From Gossypium raimondii (lineage: Eukaryota; Streptophyta; Magnoliopsida; Malvales; Malvaceae): DNA of 64,000 nt. The notes beneath the pieces were generated by a model. It was not told the origin of the DNA. It ran no database searches and saw only the letters and a program-made list of their open reading frames with translations. Shown here piece after piece: positions 1 through 13,410 of this stretch. Position numbers and translations under genes: made by a program. Positions within the stretch are counted from its first letter, which is position 1, and every line of letters starts with the position of its first letter. The stretch is from NCBI RefSeq assembly GCF_025698545.1, contig NC_068576.1, positions 49,572,390 to 49,636,389 of the forward strand, in the 5' to 3' direction.

Positions 1-782
1 ATTGGAGCATATTTTAACTTATTTTATATTATGATGATCCTAAGAAGTATTATTTTAGATAGTAAAAATAACATCACATTATAAAATTTTAAAGATACGT
101 AATTATAAAAAATGTGGATCATATCTGCTCTAATTTAAATCTAATAAATTTATTTGAAAAATAAACATAATTAAATAACCGAAGAAAATCCTAAATCTTA
201 CACTTGTTTCTTAACTTCAATTTTAAATCTTAAACTCTAAACCCAAAAATTTTAAATATCAATTCTTAAACCTTGAACTCCAAATCATTAAATTCTAAAT
301 CTTATATCTTAACCTTAAACGCTAAAACTTAAATCATGAAGCCTAAATCCTATAAATCTTAAAATGAACTCTAATGCTACTTTTGGTAAAAAAATATTAA
401 TTTTAATCATGTTTGAATATATTAGTTAATAATAAACTAATTTTAATTTGTAACTTTTAGCCGCTTATCTTACTTATTTTTACAAAGAGAAGTTTTTTTT
501 CTTTTTCTTTTGCTTATTTTGAAAAACTCTTATTTTTAGTACTCATATTTCTAATTTCAAGTTTAATCTTTACTAGTTAATTTTTCTTATTTTATGTAAA
601 AATATTTTAACACATGTATTAGATAATCATTTTTCTCATGTTATTATACTAGTAACCAAATGAAACATAAATCACAATATTTTTTGTTATACAAAATCAA
701 TTATATTATTTTGAACGTATTTTTATTTTATTTTGTCTTTTAAATAAAAACATAATATGAGATCTGAACTTAAGAGACTCTA
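1..782. other. AT-rich intergenic sequence
   Basis: No gene is visible. The stretch is AT-rich. From about 180 to 380 it shows a degenerate tandem pattern of CTTAAA/CTAAA-like units (short phrases such as 'aaatcttaaact' repeat with drift). Confidence 0.5.
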
Positions 783-1137
783 AGGGTGTGTTTGATAAAC
801 TGTAAATTCAAGTGCTGAAAAATTAAGTCTGAATTTTTATCGTTAAATTTTATATCTACTAAATTTATATTAGAAAATTGTTTGATAAATTAGTAAATAT
901 AAGTAGTGAATATAGTTATGTGGTTTGATAAAAGTAAATATTGATTTTTAAAATTATTTATTTTTAATGTTAATATTATTAATATAATAATTTATATGAT
1001 TTTAAATAGTTACCTACTTATTCTATTCAACCTTTTTTTCTTGAAAATTTTATATCAATTAAAATTTAAAATAATTATTAAATACATTTAAAATATTAAA
1101 TAAAATAAAAAATTCAACTATTTATGAAACACACCCT
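783..1137. mobile_element. Short hAT-like MITE upstream of the GDSL gene
   Basis: The two ends are inverted copies of AGGGTGTGTTTGATAAA (left) and AGGGTGTGTTTCATAAA (right, on the minus strand). They bound about 355 bp of AT-rich, non-coding DNA. The AGGGTNTGTTTG-type end is common in non-autonomous hAT elements of plants. I could not find an exact 8-bp target duplication, so superfamily assignment is tentative. Confidence 0.5.
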
Positions 1138-1271
1138 TAACTTTTAAAATGTTTTTAAGTTGAATTAAAATCTCATTTATTTTTATTATTTTATAAAATA
1201 TTTATTATGTAATTTTACATTCACTCCACCCAAACTAACAGATTATGTGTGATCAGAAAATGTACAGCCAC

Positions 1272-1278
1272 CATGCAT
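1272..1278 (+). promoter_or_regulatory. RY motif (CATGCAT) upstream of GDSL gene
   Basis: CATGCAT is the RY core bound by B3 factors of the ABI3/FUS3/LEC2 group. It lies about 90 bp before the chosen ATG and 15 bp before a weak TATA-like AATAAATA (1292-1299). A 7-bp match in AT-rich DNA can be chance. Confidence 0.3.
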
Positions 1279-1368
1279 TGCGATGCCATCCAATAAATAG
1301 TGTCAGTGTCAATAGATATATATGCTGAAGTCCCAAAGGACATTGAAGAAACCTGTAGTACGCAATCC

Positions 1369-2603
1369 ATGGCTACCCTTTTTTCAACTCATTCTTCCTC
1401 ACAAAACATCCTCATTACGTTCACCATAATATTCCTCGCATCATCTCTTCTGCCTTCCTATTCTGCAATCACTGAGACTGACCAACGCCGCCCATTTAAG
1501 AAGATCTACGCCTTCGGCGACTCCTTCACCGACACCGGCAACACCGAGTCCCTCTCCGGCCCCAATGGCTTTGTCCGCGTTTCCAACCCACCTTACGGCA
1601 CCACCTTCTTTCACCACCCCACCAACCGCTACTCCGATGGCCGACTCGTCATCGACTTCGTGGCTCAGTCACTGTCTCTGCCGTTCTTGCCGCCGTACCG
1701 TAACAGAAAAGCCAACAGAACTTACGGGGTTAACTTCGCGGTGGCTGGTTCGACGGCGATAAACCATGCTTTCTTTGTTAAGAACAACCTTTCGCTTGAT
1801 ATCACTCCCGAGTCGATTCAAACACAAATGATGTGGTTTGACAAGTATTTGGAGAGTGAAGGTTGTAAAGATCCAGAATCGGATCAGTGCAAAGAAGCGT
1901 TTGATGATGCTCTGTTTTGGGTTGGTGAAATTGGCGTCAATGATTATGCATATACTATTGGATCAACTGTGTCAGGCGACACCATTCGAAAGCTTGCCAT
2001 AAATACTTTTACTGAGTTTTTACAGGTAACCAACAAAATTTGTGTCTTCTTATCATGTTAATAAAATATGGCACTGACTTGGTTCAATTGATTTTGCAGG
2101 GATTGCTGAAGAAAGGTGCAAAATACGTGGTCGTTGAAGCACTGCCGACGACAGGTTGTTTACCGTTGGCGATGACATTGGCTCCTTCAGACGACAGAGA
2201 TGACATAGGGTGCGTGAAAAGCGTGAACAACCAAAGCAACGCCCATAACCTCGTCCTCCAATCCAAGGTGTCGGATCTCAGACAACAGTTTCCCCAAGCC
2301 ATCATTGTTTACGCTGATTACTGGAATGCTTATCGCACGGTGATGCAAAGCCCAGAAAAATACGGATTCAAAGAGAGCCTCAAAGCATGTTGCGGAACAG
2401 GGGAGCCGTACAACTTCGAGGTTTTCAATACGTGCGGGAATCCTTCGGTCACCGCCTGTTCCAACCCTGCCCAATATATCAACTGGGATGGTGTCCATCT
2501 CACCGAAGCCATGTATAAGGTTGTCGCCGACATGTTTATCGATGGGAATCTCTGTAACCCGCCGTTCAAAACTTTGCTGGAAAGGAAGCTGCGGCAGCCA
2601 TGA
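1369..2603 (+). CDS. GDSL esterase/lipase (At3g48460-like), 2 exons
   Basis: Secreted SGNH/GDSL-family ester hydrolase of 386 aa, a usual length for the plant family. Exons are 1369-2025 and 2100-2603. The 74-bp intron is GT-AG and falls between codons. The start is the first in-frame ATG that exposes a signal peptide (residues 1 to about 33, hydrophobic core about 13-28). Catalytic blocks are all present: FGDSFTDTGN with nucleophile Ser52, oxyanion Gly in FAVAGST (about 127), GVND with Asn191, and WDGVH with Asp349 and His352. The motifs INWDGVHLTEAMYK and KACCGTGEPYNF resemble, from memory, Arabidopsis At3g48460. The natural substrate is not known; members act on cuticle or cell-wall esters or small acyl esters. 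It looks intact. Family call is firm, substrate is open. Confidence 0.93.
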
Positions 2604-4781
2604 ATATGGGATCTTAAATTCTTTGTGTGTTCTGAATTGGTTTATGTACTTGAGAGATATCACTTGTTGTGTCGTTTCGGTTGTGGAATAGATAGATGTA
2701 TTTCAATGGTTGAATGAAAACTTTGATTCCACTTGATGTTTGTTTATCAAATGCACATCAGGCGATTGAATATGATTAAAATTTGAAAATTTTAGTTTAT
2801 ATTTTAAGTTGGAATTCAAAAGAAGGTAATTTGAAAAACAGAGAATCATAAGTCCCTGTGTAGGATTTAAGTAAGAATAATATTATTAAATGAGCGTGTT
2901 ACAGGGCAAGTGCGTGTTTTCACCAAAACTAGATTTTTTTTTTCATACAGTTAAATGATAGTATTTTTGTATATTCAGTTTTAGATTCGATTTTGTATTT
3001 TTTTATTTTATGCTGTTTTATGTTTTTTAATTAACAATTTTGACACATTAATTCTTTTGATTAGATTTTTAAGTTTTTTATTTTTAATTCATTTTATAAT
3101 CAATAACTCTTTTAATTAATCGAACTTAGGACTCAATAATGAAATTACAATTAACTTATTATCTAACAAGAAAAATCACCCGAGGCTCAAAGATAAAAAC
3201 ACTAACATTTAACCATTTAACAAAAATAATTTTTTATTTTTAGTGTCCCAAAAACAACATAGATAATAAATTTAGAAGAAGAAAAAACAACACATATACT
3301 CAAATAAGTTTTTTTCAGCATCTATTGAAAAATTAGTGGTTATTAAAGTTAATTTTAGGTAAAAATTAGCGGTTATTGTAAAAGGATAATAAATATGTTT
3401 CATACAATCTTTTCTTTCCGTTAAACTCATCTTTATAAAAATTTATTAACAATTTCGAATACGAATGTTCATATATATATTTTTATCAATTATACTTAAA
3501 TTTGATTATAATAATAACAAAATTATCCTCTAAATTTTATATAACCTATCTGTATATATTCGTAAAGTTTTTCATATTTTTTTAAAATTTTAATTTTTGT
3601 AACCTTTTGCTGCTGCTCTAATTGTTCCTAGCCCACAAAGTTACCAACCTATTGTGATTCGCATTTTGTACTAACCATTAACGAATTGCCAATTGTTTGA
3701 AGCATTTTCAAGATGATCCATAATTGTGGGTGGTATTACTTGCATTTATTATGAGCACGTCGCACCGTTAAAGGAATATCACTGCATTCTTAAAAGGATT
3801 TTAATTTTGTGTAATTACATATTTTTAAAATTTAAAATCCATGGCTTTTGTTTTCAAACACACTTTTATTAAGATAATGAAAATTTTAAAATTTATGATA
3901 ATTTAAAAAAATCCTTTATCCAAAATTACCCTTAGAAAGTGGTTTTTTCTATTTTACTTATTTCATCCCATGCATATATTATTTTTATATTATTAATAAT
4001 ATTTACATATTTTAAAAATATAATTATATCTATATGCCATATTTTTATTCATATATGTATTTTTGAAAGTATGTATTTTTTATTATCATTAATTTCAATA
4101 ATAAATTCCAATAGCATAAATTTTCTTTTTAAAAGTATTCATTCAAACCAAAAAAAATTATACTAATATTTTAAAATAGATTAAATTTAAAATATTAATT
4201 TATTTATCCAAACGTACTGTATTTTTTGGTTGAGACTAAAGTGTCCACTGCCAGGAAAAGTAACTAATCTTTACGCCATGGGTGCTTTTTGAAAATGTGG
4301 ATAATTAGTAATAAAATGTGCTCCATTCTAGACACACTTTTAATTCGACTCACCTTTCATTATTTTGTTTGGGTATTTCTCCTAAACCCAAATTTCATTG
4401 GCCCGCATTTAAAATCTAGGACCAACCCGATTAAAGATGATCAAATTACTCCTTTCTTTCTTTCTTTCTTTCGCCTTCGGGGACTTTCTATTAAAATCCA
4501 AGGTTTGCGGGCATACTCAACACAAGGTCGACCCGTTAATATTTTTGGCCGCATTGTGGATATTAAAACGACGATGTTTTCGTACGTTTAGCGTTTTAAA
4601 AATCACGAAACGTCACCGTTACGTGGAAAAAAAAAAGTGTGTCCATATCTGGGTTCTGACTTCTGAGCTTGTTTGAAACCCTGTGTTTGTCGTACTGTAT
4701 TAACTCGGAGAGACGCAGGCTTTCGGTTGAGTTAGTGTTAAAAAGGAGGAGCGGGTTTAGTCGAAAAAAAACTTGTAAAAA
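2604..4781. other. Intergenic, AT-rich
   Basis: No convincing gene. Contains poly-T/poly-A tracts, an AT-rich stretch at 3900-4200 and the kelch gene's promoter and leader (about 4600-4781). Small open frames here (for example 4289-4591) have no recognisable domain. Confidence 0.5.
4451..4472 (+). repeat. (CTTT)n microsatellite
   Basis: Five tandem CTTT units, read directly from the sequence, about 310 bp upstream of the kelch ATG. Likely a polymorphic pyrimidine-rich promoter or leader tract. Confidence 0.85.
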
Positions 4782-7700
4782 ATGGGGAAGAAATCGAAGA
4801 AGCCAGGCAAAGGCAAAGAGAAAACGGAAAGGAAAACAGCAAAAGCTGAGGAGAAGAGAGCTCGTCGAGAGTCCAAGAAACTTTCTCCCGAAGATGACAT
4901 TGACGCCATTTTGGTAATTAAAAAATCTTCACTTCTTTCTAATTTCATATAGATGTGTATGTGTGTTTCAAGCTTAAAATCAGCTTTCGAGAAAATACAG
5001 TTTTAAGATTTCTTTGAAGGTAATTTCGGTTGATTTTATTTTTGGAACTTTGTGTTTAAAACTCTTTATTTGAACAGTTGAGTATTCAAAAGGAGGAAGC
5101 AAAGAAAAAGGACGTTCATGTTGATGAAAATGTCCCAGCGCCATCTCCTCGATCGAACTGTTCGGTACTGCCTTGCCAATGACTGCTAATACATTTTTAT
5201 CAATCTTTTCCTTTTATTTTTTATTTTTACTTTTTTTCCTTAAAAATTGATGTTTTTACTTAATTGTGTAGTTAACAGTTAATCCTCTGAAGGATACAGA
5301 GTTGATACTATACGGGGGTGAATTCTACAATGGCAGTAAGGTTAGATTCTATAACGAACTGTTCTAGAGTAATTGATTTGGAGTTGGTGAATGCTTGCGG
5401 TTTCGGTTTGGTAGCAAAAGATGCTGATTTGGATTGGTGCAGACATTTGTGTATGGTGATCTTTACAGGTTTGATGTAGAAAAGATGGAATGGAAGTTGG
5501 TTTCAAGTCCCAACAGTCCGCCTCCTCGTAGTGCTCATCAGGCAGTTGCTTGGAAAAATTATCTCTATATCTTTGGTAGACTGCTAAACTTTGCTTCACT
5601 TTGTATAAGCAATTATGTTAACTCTTGATTTTTCTTCATCTCATGCAATACTGTATTCTTTGTTCTAAGGTGGTGAATTCACATCTCCAAATCAAGAACG
5701 GTTCCATCATTACAAGGTGAAACTGATTTAAACTACATTGTATCCTTCCGTCCACCTCTCCTCTATCATCTCTTCCAAAGTTAAAGATTTAATGTTGAGC
5801 ATTCTTTCAGGACTTCTGGATGTTGGATCTAAAAACAAATCAATGGGAACAACTGAATTTGAAAGGTTGTCCAAGTCCACGGTCTGGTCATCGAATGGTA
5901 AGTTTAGTTTTCTTTACATATTTGCATATTTAATTGCTAAGAAAATGAAATTTTCATTTGGAATCAGAGAGCCAAATTATATTCATTTTCTTCAGGGTTT
6001 AATGTCAATTTAGGAAAAAAATTTGTCTACATCTTCAACTTATTGTATTATGTTGTTCTTCTTGCAGGTCCTGTACAAGCATAAGATTATTGTTTTTGGT
6101 GGCTTCTATGATACTCTCAGAGAAGTGAGGTTGTTAATGGTCTTTTTGAGATACTATTAGAGGTTTCATAATCTTATTCACAATTGAAAATTTTCATTAC
6201 ACTAAAACCAATTTTTTCTTCTCTACTTTAAGCTCTGTTTAGTTCTTATCAACATTACCAGTGTGGTGTATAATGTATTACCTGTTCATAGCTGTCATTA
6301 CAATAGCTAACTCTTGATATGTATGAGAACGAACTCTCTGGAATTTGGAAAATGAGTTAATTACCTCATGTCATGTGGTATCAATAAAATACGATACAGA
6401 GATGCTTAAGATTGATTCTCATCTAAGGAACACCTTTCTCTTCTAGCTTTTAGGGATTCTACTTTTGCTAAATTTTAGGAATTTAAGTCAAAATTCATTA
6501 TGATTTCAGGAATTATGTTTGTGTATCTTTTCCTTTTTCCTCTCTTTTATTCTTGTGCTATTGAAATATGAAGTACTTAATATTCTCGAAAACCATATAT
6601 CAATGATGCTAAGATTGATATATCATGCATTAACTTTACGGGTACTACTTTCTTCACTTCCCCCCTTCACCCTTTCCATCAATGAACTATAACATTCTAA
6701 TATTTTGCTTAAAATTATTACCCCTTTTACTTTCACGGTTGACCTTTGACTCCCCCTGAAATTGCTTGTCTATAGGTATTATAATGATTTGCACATCTTT
6801 GACCTAGATGAGTTCAAGGTAAACATTTTCTTGCGTCTATTGTTGATTTAATTTATATGTTTTACATGTCAAGTTTCATTCAGCCCTTGAACTAAAGATA
6901 TGTCTTTTGGCGTGTAGTGGCAAGAAATAAAGCCTAGGCTTGGTTCCATGTGGCCTAGTGCTCGGAGTGGTTTCCAATTTTTCGTGTATCAAGATCAGGT
7001 GAGTTGGCCAAAAAAGGCATCCTGAATCTATTTGAATGCTTTAAATCTAAACTTGTGTTCTGATTAATGCTTGATATTGTCTGTTAGCTTAACAATGGAT
7101 TTTGCCTTGTAATTTTTCTCACCAGTTCCAAACAAGAGCATTTCGTACAGAAGTAATATTTATACATTAATTTCTTTGCTTTAAATATGATTTTCAGATT
7201 TATTTATATGGAGGGTACTACAAAGAAGTGTCTTCTGATAAGAACAGCTCAGCCTCGGAGAAAGGAATTGTTCATGCAGACATGTGGTCTCTTGATCCTA
7301 AGACTTGGGAGTGGAACAAGGTTTTAGGTCTTTCTTTTCTCCTATAAGTATGAATAAATGGTTCTTTCAAAAAAAGAAGTATGAATAAATGGCGATAAAA
7401 ATGAAAGCACATTGTGATCTACTTTTGACTGGATCAACATGTTTGTTTGTATATGATACAACATCCTGTCTTATAGGTTAAAAAAAGTGGGATGCCTCCT
7501 AGTGCTCGTGCCGGGTTTTCCATGTGTGTTCATAAGAAACGTGCTATGCTATTTGGCGGTGTAGTAGATATGGAAATGGAAGGTAATTTCCTATCATCTC
7601 TCTGATCTTCTTCTGCAGAAATTTCTCTTTCTTAAATGACCTTTGACAGCGATATACCTTAGGGGAAAAGTATATCTGGTTTATCACTATAAACAATCAC

Positions 7701-10700
7701 ACCTAATTGCAGTTTAACAAACGATGTTGTTTTTGAGGTTCTCAAGATATTCACTTCACCCACAGGATTAATGGTCTGTTAAGTGATGCTTCTGAGTTGA
7801 TTGCCATCTTCTTTGTTTCTGACTATATATATTTGTGCAGGTGATGTAATGATGAGCTTGTTCTTGAATGAACTTTATGGCTTCCAACTAGATAACCACC
7901 GATGGTAAGCTTGGTCTATTCAACAACTTAGGATCTTTAGTTTCTACCCATGCTATAGAGTAGAACTTTTATAGTCATTAACTGAAACTTTGCCACTTCA
8001 CAACTGGTTTGGAATAGTAACTGGTAACTTGTCCAAAGAGGCAAAGCTTAGTAGCTGTAGGCTCAGTAAATAATTGTCAATGAAGCAATAACTTTACATT
8101 TTTAAGGAGTCATCGCAGTCCCCTTTTTTATTTTACCTCCTATCAATGTGTTTCACTCTCATTTTAGTTCAAATTTTGAGAAGGGATAGTGGGTGATATT
8201 TTTGTTCTTTTTCTTTTCACTAAATGAGAGTGTTGTTTGTGTTAGGTATCCTTTGGAGCTACGGAAGGAAAAGTCAACCAAGGTTAAGGTATTGCCAGTA
8301 ATAAGCCTATAAGTATTGGATATAACTTCTGGTTACACATCTGTCACTACTACCTTTTCTTCTTTTCAAGTTGTAAAGGCATTTCTTTCTGTTGATCGTT
8401 CAATTATAATTGTAATTCTCTTGTGCTAGCTTTTACTTTAATAATACAAATTTCTTTTTCAATTGGTGTTCTGCAGTCAAGAAAGGATTCTAAACAAGAG
8501 ACATCTGGTTCTGATTATAATGATGAGGTAAATATTGAAGCAGAGACTAGTGGCATAGATGATAAAGACCAAATTATGGAGTATGATGAACAAGCTGGTG
8601 ATGAGGAAAGCAACATTGATGAAATGTCTGAGCACATCGTAGCAAACATGACAATCGATGATGAAAGGTCAATCAAATCTGCTTCAAAGCCTCAGCAAAC
8701 TAAATCTAAATCTAAATCCAATGTTCAAGATTCTGTTTCACCTGAGGTTTGTCATACTGCATTGAAATAATTGTTTATTGCTTTTAAATATGTCCAATTT
8801 ATTGATGCATGAATCTGTCATCAATTTTCAGGTTGTAAAGCCTTGTGGACGAATAAATTCCTGTATGGTTGTTGGTAAAGATACTTTATATATATATGGG
8901 GGCATGATGGAGGTTAAAGATCAAGAAATTACACTTGATGATTTATATTCTCTTAATCTTAGTAAACTTGATGAATGGAAGTGCATCATACCGGTTTGTT
9001 GAATTCTCTTCTCTTCTCTTCTTTAAGTGTCCATATATTTATTTCTAAACATTGGACAGGCACAAATCATTATCATCATATATCCGAATACTGTGACAGC
9101 TTGCTGACATATGTTCAATAGGATTAGATAGATCTCATTAAGAATACAAATGGATATTGTGATTTAACTAAGTTTTCTCCTCTCCACGACCCCCTCTCTG
9201 GGCACCTTCTAGATTATATCCTGAAAGCTGAATCTTTAAAATATACATCCATCTATTTTCAATACCAATTTTTTTTACGAGTTCTTGATTAGGTAGTGAA
9301 TGCTGTTTTACAATTAAGCATGCATGTCTGATTTCTTTCTCTTCTTGCTTATCCCTGTCAATTCATAGGCATCTGAAAGTGAATGGGTGGAAGCCTCAGA
9401 GGATGAAGATGATGAAGATGAAGATGATGATGATGATGATGATAGCGAAGATGAAGGTGAGAGTGGTAGCGATGATGAGGAAACTGACGATGATGATGAG
9501 GCAAAGGTGATTGCTTCCTTGTTTAAGCCAAAATACTATTGTTAATTGCTAGTGGTTTTGCTGTTACATCATTGGGAGAAGATTATGTCATAGATCTCGT
9601 CTGCTTTTGGAATTCATTTTGTCTTTTCTTATTCTATTTCTTCTTCAAAATCAAATTAAGATGAAAATATGTAATAATTGTATGGGAAAGAGATTTTGTA
9701 AATGTTTTTTTATGAGGCCGATACTTGTTTCTTTGGCATGTTAGAAATATATGGACCAACCAATTTATATGATTTTTTGTTCACTTGTCCTTGCAGGGTA
9801 CAAATGATGGTACGAAATCAGTTCAAATGGGAGATGCTGTTGCTTTAATAAGGGGCGAGGGAAAGACTTTGCGGAGGAAAGAGAAACGGGTCAGGATAGA
9901 GCAGATTAGAGCTAACCTTGGCCTCTCAGATTCACAGAGAACACCAACGGTAGCCCCTTAATAATCATTTTAAATTTCCAATATTCTAGAATGATGTCTG
10001 AATCTATTTTTGATGAGTTTTACATAGGTTAGTCATAGTTTTATTGATTGTCATGTGTTTCCTTTTGCAGCCTGGAGAATCATTGAGGGATTTCTATAGA
10101 CGTACTAGTTTGTACTGGCAAATGGCTGCCCATGAACATACTCAGCACACTGGCAAGGTCTGTTTATTATATAATTTATTATTTATTTGTTTTAAATTTA
10201 ATGGATCTAACTATTTTCTGTGTATGCATTCATTATTGTGCTTTCTTATTCTAAATGGAGAACACCGTCCGTCACTCATTTTCTATTTTACTTTTTCTAT
10301 TCTCTTTTAAATAACCGCACACACATAAACTGATGTGTGGAAAATTATATCAGAGCTTCATGTCCGAGTAAACATTATGCGCCATTCTCTTCTTTTTGGG
10401 GTACAAAACATGATGAAGTCTCTGACTGTGCAGGAACTCCGTAAAGATGGTTTTGATCTTGCTGAGGCTCGTTATAGGGAACTTAAACCACTTCTTGACG
10501 AGGTAAAGTTCTCACTTTCTTTCTCAATGTTTATACAGACTGCTGCGGGATCGCTCAAGTAATCATATTTGTTTCTTGAACTAATGAGTTTGGTTTCATT
10601 CTGTATGCTGCAGTTGGCCATATTAGAGGCAGAACAGAAGGCTGAAGAGGCAGAAGGACCAGAAACAAGTTCGAGAAAGAGAGGGAAAAAGAGAGTTTAA
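4782..10700 (+). CDS. Kelch-repeat protein, KLHDC4/At5g50310 type, 20 exons
   Basis: A 680-aa beta-propeller protein. Exons: 4782-4913, 5078-5164, 5272-5340, 5443-5575, 5670-5716, 5811-5897, 6068-6129, 6776-6818, 6918-6998, 7198-7320, 7477-7582, 7841-7904, 8246-8288, 8477-8746, 8832-8993, 9369-9506, 9797-9949, 10071-10157, 10434-10502, 10614-10700. All junctions are GT-AG and keep frame. The start is MGKKSKKPGKGKEK, a lysine-rich N-terminus typical of this family. Kelch blades with GG doublets (YGGEF, FGGEF, FGGFYD, YGGYYK, FGGVVD, YGGMM) span about residues 74-360, with one more at about 460. An acidic Asp/Glu run lies at about 511-545. The C-terminal part (about 601-665, starting PGESLRDFYRRTS) matches the DUF4110 domain of KLHDC4 homologues. 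The molecular role in plants is not established. It appears intact. Confidence 0.93.
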
Positions 10701-12493
10701 GAATTTAGCACCCAGCATTTGCAATACTTTCAGAGTTTGGGTAAGCTGTGAAATTTTAAAAATTTTGTTGGTTTAATTTATGGCCTCCAAACTAAGGTTT
10801 GTCACGCACGCGAACACTACGAATGGCCGTAGAACTGTTCTTTCTATGGTAAAATATGTATTAAATCTGAAGAAATTTTGGTGGATATAATATTTTTGTA
10901 TTTAAAAGTTATATTGATGGAGGAATATGGATCGAGATGTGAGCTGTGTTTTCTATTAATTCGAACCAAGTCTAGTTGATACTTGATATCTATATCAATA
11001 GTTATATTGTTGAACTTCAATTGAGAATAAAAAGTTATTATTTTTACAGGGTTATATTATTACAAAGGTTTTTTTCTCTTTTAAAGATATGTTTATATAA
11101 AATCATAATTTTTTTAACTTCAATTTTACCATTTTCATAAAGTGTTATTTAGTTTTTATATAAAGTTTTAATAAATATAGTTTTTATAATTTTTTTTGAA
11201 GGGGTTTGCTATTGATAAGTGGATATTTGCCGTAGCTGTGTTAAATTAGAGTATCAACCAACGGCTAGATTAAACCATTTTTGGACTGTCAACCCATAAT
11301 AACTCATATTAGAGGGTAGGCACATACTCACAAAGATGAAAAGGTCTTTTTTATTAGTTTGTTTGATGGATCAACGTTATTAGGTGACGTTATGATTTTC
11401 TTCCATTTACAAAAGAATCATTATTAATTAAAAATGACAAATTCAAATTTCGACTCAAAGCATTTTCCGACAACTCCATTAAAAGACTGTAACATGTATT
11501 AATATCATTTATACGTTTATACAGAACACAATTAATATCGTAACTAATGGAGCATAAAGCAATAGATGTGTTATTTTTACAGTATGTTTAATTTTTTTTA
11601 ATAATTTATCACTATCGAACCATTGTATATATACACTATAATAAAAATATTGATTGAATTTGATGTAATTTGAGAAAATATAAAAACAAAAAATGTATTA
11701 AAGTTTTGAAATTAAAAATATAAGTATCTCTTCATTTTTAGAAATCATATTTTTTTACACTTTTCTTCTTTACTCATTAATTAGTAATTTTTTAATCCAT
11801 TTTGAATTAGTATAACATGTAAGTTAATTTAATACTGTTGAAATCAGACTGGATTTAATCCAAAATCAACTGTTTTAACGGTTCAACCGTTACCATTTAT
11901 TATTTAATTTAAGTTAAATATAAAAATTAATAATTTAATTTATTTAGAATTTAGAATTTCATTTTTATCATGATTTCGATTTTATTATTTTCTTTTCCTT
12001 CATCATCCAAATTCTATGTTAACCAAAAATAGACGAAACCGCTTTGAACTACTAAATAAAAATTAAATATATATGTTTATATAAACAATGTTAATATTTT
12101 ACAATATTTGATTAACTCAATACCACTTCTTCTTTAACTAATTTTATGTTATCCAGGTAATGTGACATCTTTTACACCTATTTTTACTTAAATCAAAATG
12201 AAATAATAATAACTAATGGATTAAATTATCCATTTCTTTGATGTATTCTTCAAATAAAATTTACTATATCTATTTATTATTAGAAGTCCAGAAAAAATGA
12301 ATAATAATACGAAGACTTCAACTTCTTTTTATTTAAGTTAATTTCTAAATTTAGTAATTATTTTAAAAAATTTTCAAGTTGTCAATTGTTTTCACTTCAA
12401 AATTTGAACTTTTTTTATCCAGGTTAATTATATTTTATTGGAAAAAGTTCAGATCCAATATAGTATTAATTGTCAAATTTATAGACTAACATA
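10701..12493. other. Intergenic, AT-rich
   Basis: 3' flank of the kelch gene, then AT-rich sequence without a gene. Around 11830-11900 there is a fragment with phrases such as 'acggttcaaccgtta', which belongs to a common degenerate plant repeat seen again near 23430-23640 and 45360-45660. Confidence 0.45.
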
Positions 12494-12699
12494 AAATAAA
12501 ATGAGTTTTTATATAAATAGGTTGAAAAAAAAATACTGAAATAGGGTGTCGAAAAAGTATTTACCAAAATGGGTTATTTTTTTCATTGGAGCCTATTAGA
12601 TAGGCGTAATGAATAAAATAATAATAAAATTTTTTTTTTGAATAAAATATAATTTTATACTTTTTCGGGTTAGTATAGAACCCGTATAATACATAGTAT

Positions 12700-12780
12700 T
12701 GGCGCCTATTTGGGAGGCGCCAATGGTGGTGCCTACCTGGGAGGCGCCAATGGTGGTGCCATTCTGAGAGGCGCCAATGG
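12700..12780 (+). repeat. Tandem GGCGCC mini-hairpins inside the fold-back element
   Basis: Three consecutive units of about 30 bp, each a small stem made of GGCGCCTA or GGTGCC against AGGCGCCAATGG. A degenerate counterpart with GAGGCACC lies in the opposite arm near 13790-13860. Confidence 0.7.
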
Positions 12781-13079
12781 GCCGAGTCGGGCCGGGCTTG
12801 GGCCTATGATTTTTACCCGGGCCGGGTCTGGACAAAATTTCAGACCCATATTTTGGGCGTAGCTCGGGCCTAGGAGTCGGGCCGAAAATTTTTTTGGGCC
12901 CGGCCCGGCCCATGGACAGGTCTAGGTGCCAATGAAGGCCTCATAAATTTAGGATTATGTTATAAATTTTTGTGTTTGTAATTATTTAAAATTTAATTTA
13001 TTAGTAATAAATTACTAAATTACTAATAAGTTACTAATAAATTTATAACATAATCCTAATTTACTAACAAATTAATTAT

Positions 13080-13410
13080 AAAATAATTACAATATTCATA
13101 CAAAAATTACAATATTACAATATATACCGACATTACAATATTCATACAAAATTATAATATTACAATATTCATACAAAAAATTACAATATTCATACAAAAT
13201 TATAATATTACAATATTCATACAAAAAATTACAATATTCATACTAAATATAGATAATTTATAATTAATAATTAATAACAAAAAATATTGCAATTTTATAT
13301 GAATATTGTAATTTTGTAATTTTGTATGAATATTGTAATATTATAATTTTGTATGAATATTGAATGTCGGTATATATTGTAATATTGTAATTTTTGTATG
13401 AATATTGTAA
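13080..13410. repeat. Tandem/inverted 'attacaatattcatac' array at the element centre
   Basis: Copies of ACAATATTCATAC recur on the plus strand from about 13085 to 13245, and the complementary GTATGAATATTGT recurs from about 13300 to 13410. This forms the tip of the large fold-back structure. Confidence 0.75.

Noticed and set aside
2084-2663. Several minus-strand frames under GDSL exon 2
   Set aside because: Shadows of the GDSL coding sequence.
4289-4676. Two overlapping short frames upstream of the kelch gene
   Set aside because: No domain; they overlap the microsatellite and the kelch promoter and leader.
13080-13410. Regularly spaced repeats that could suggest a CRISPR-like array
   Set aside because: They are AT-rich tandem and inverted units at the centre of a fold-back transposon in a plant genome, with no unique spacers.
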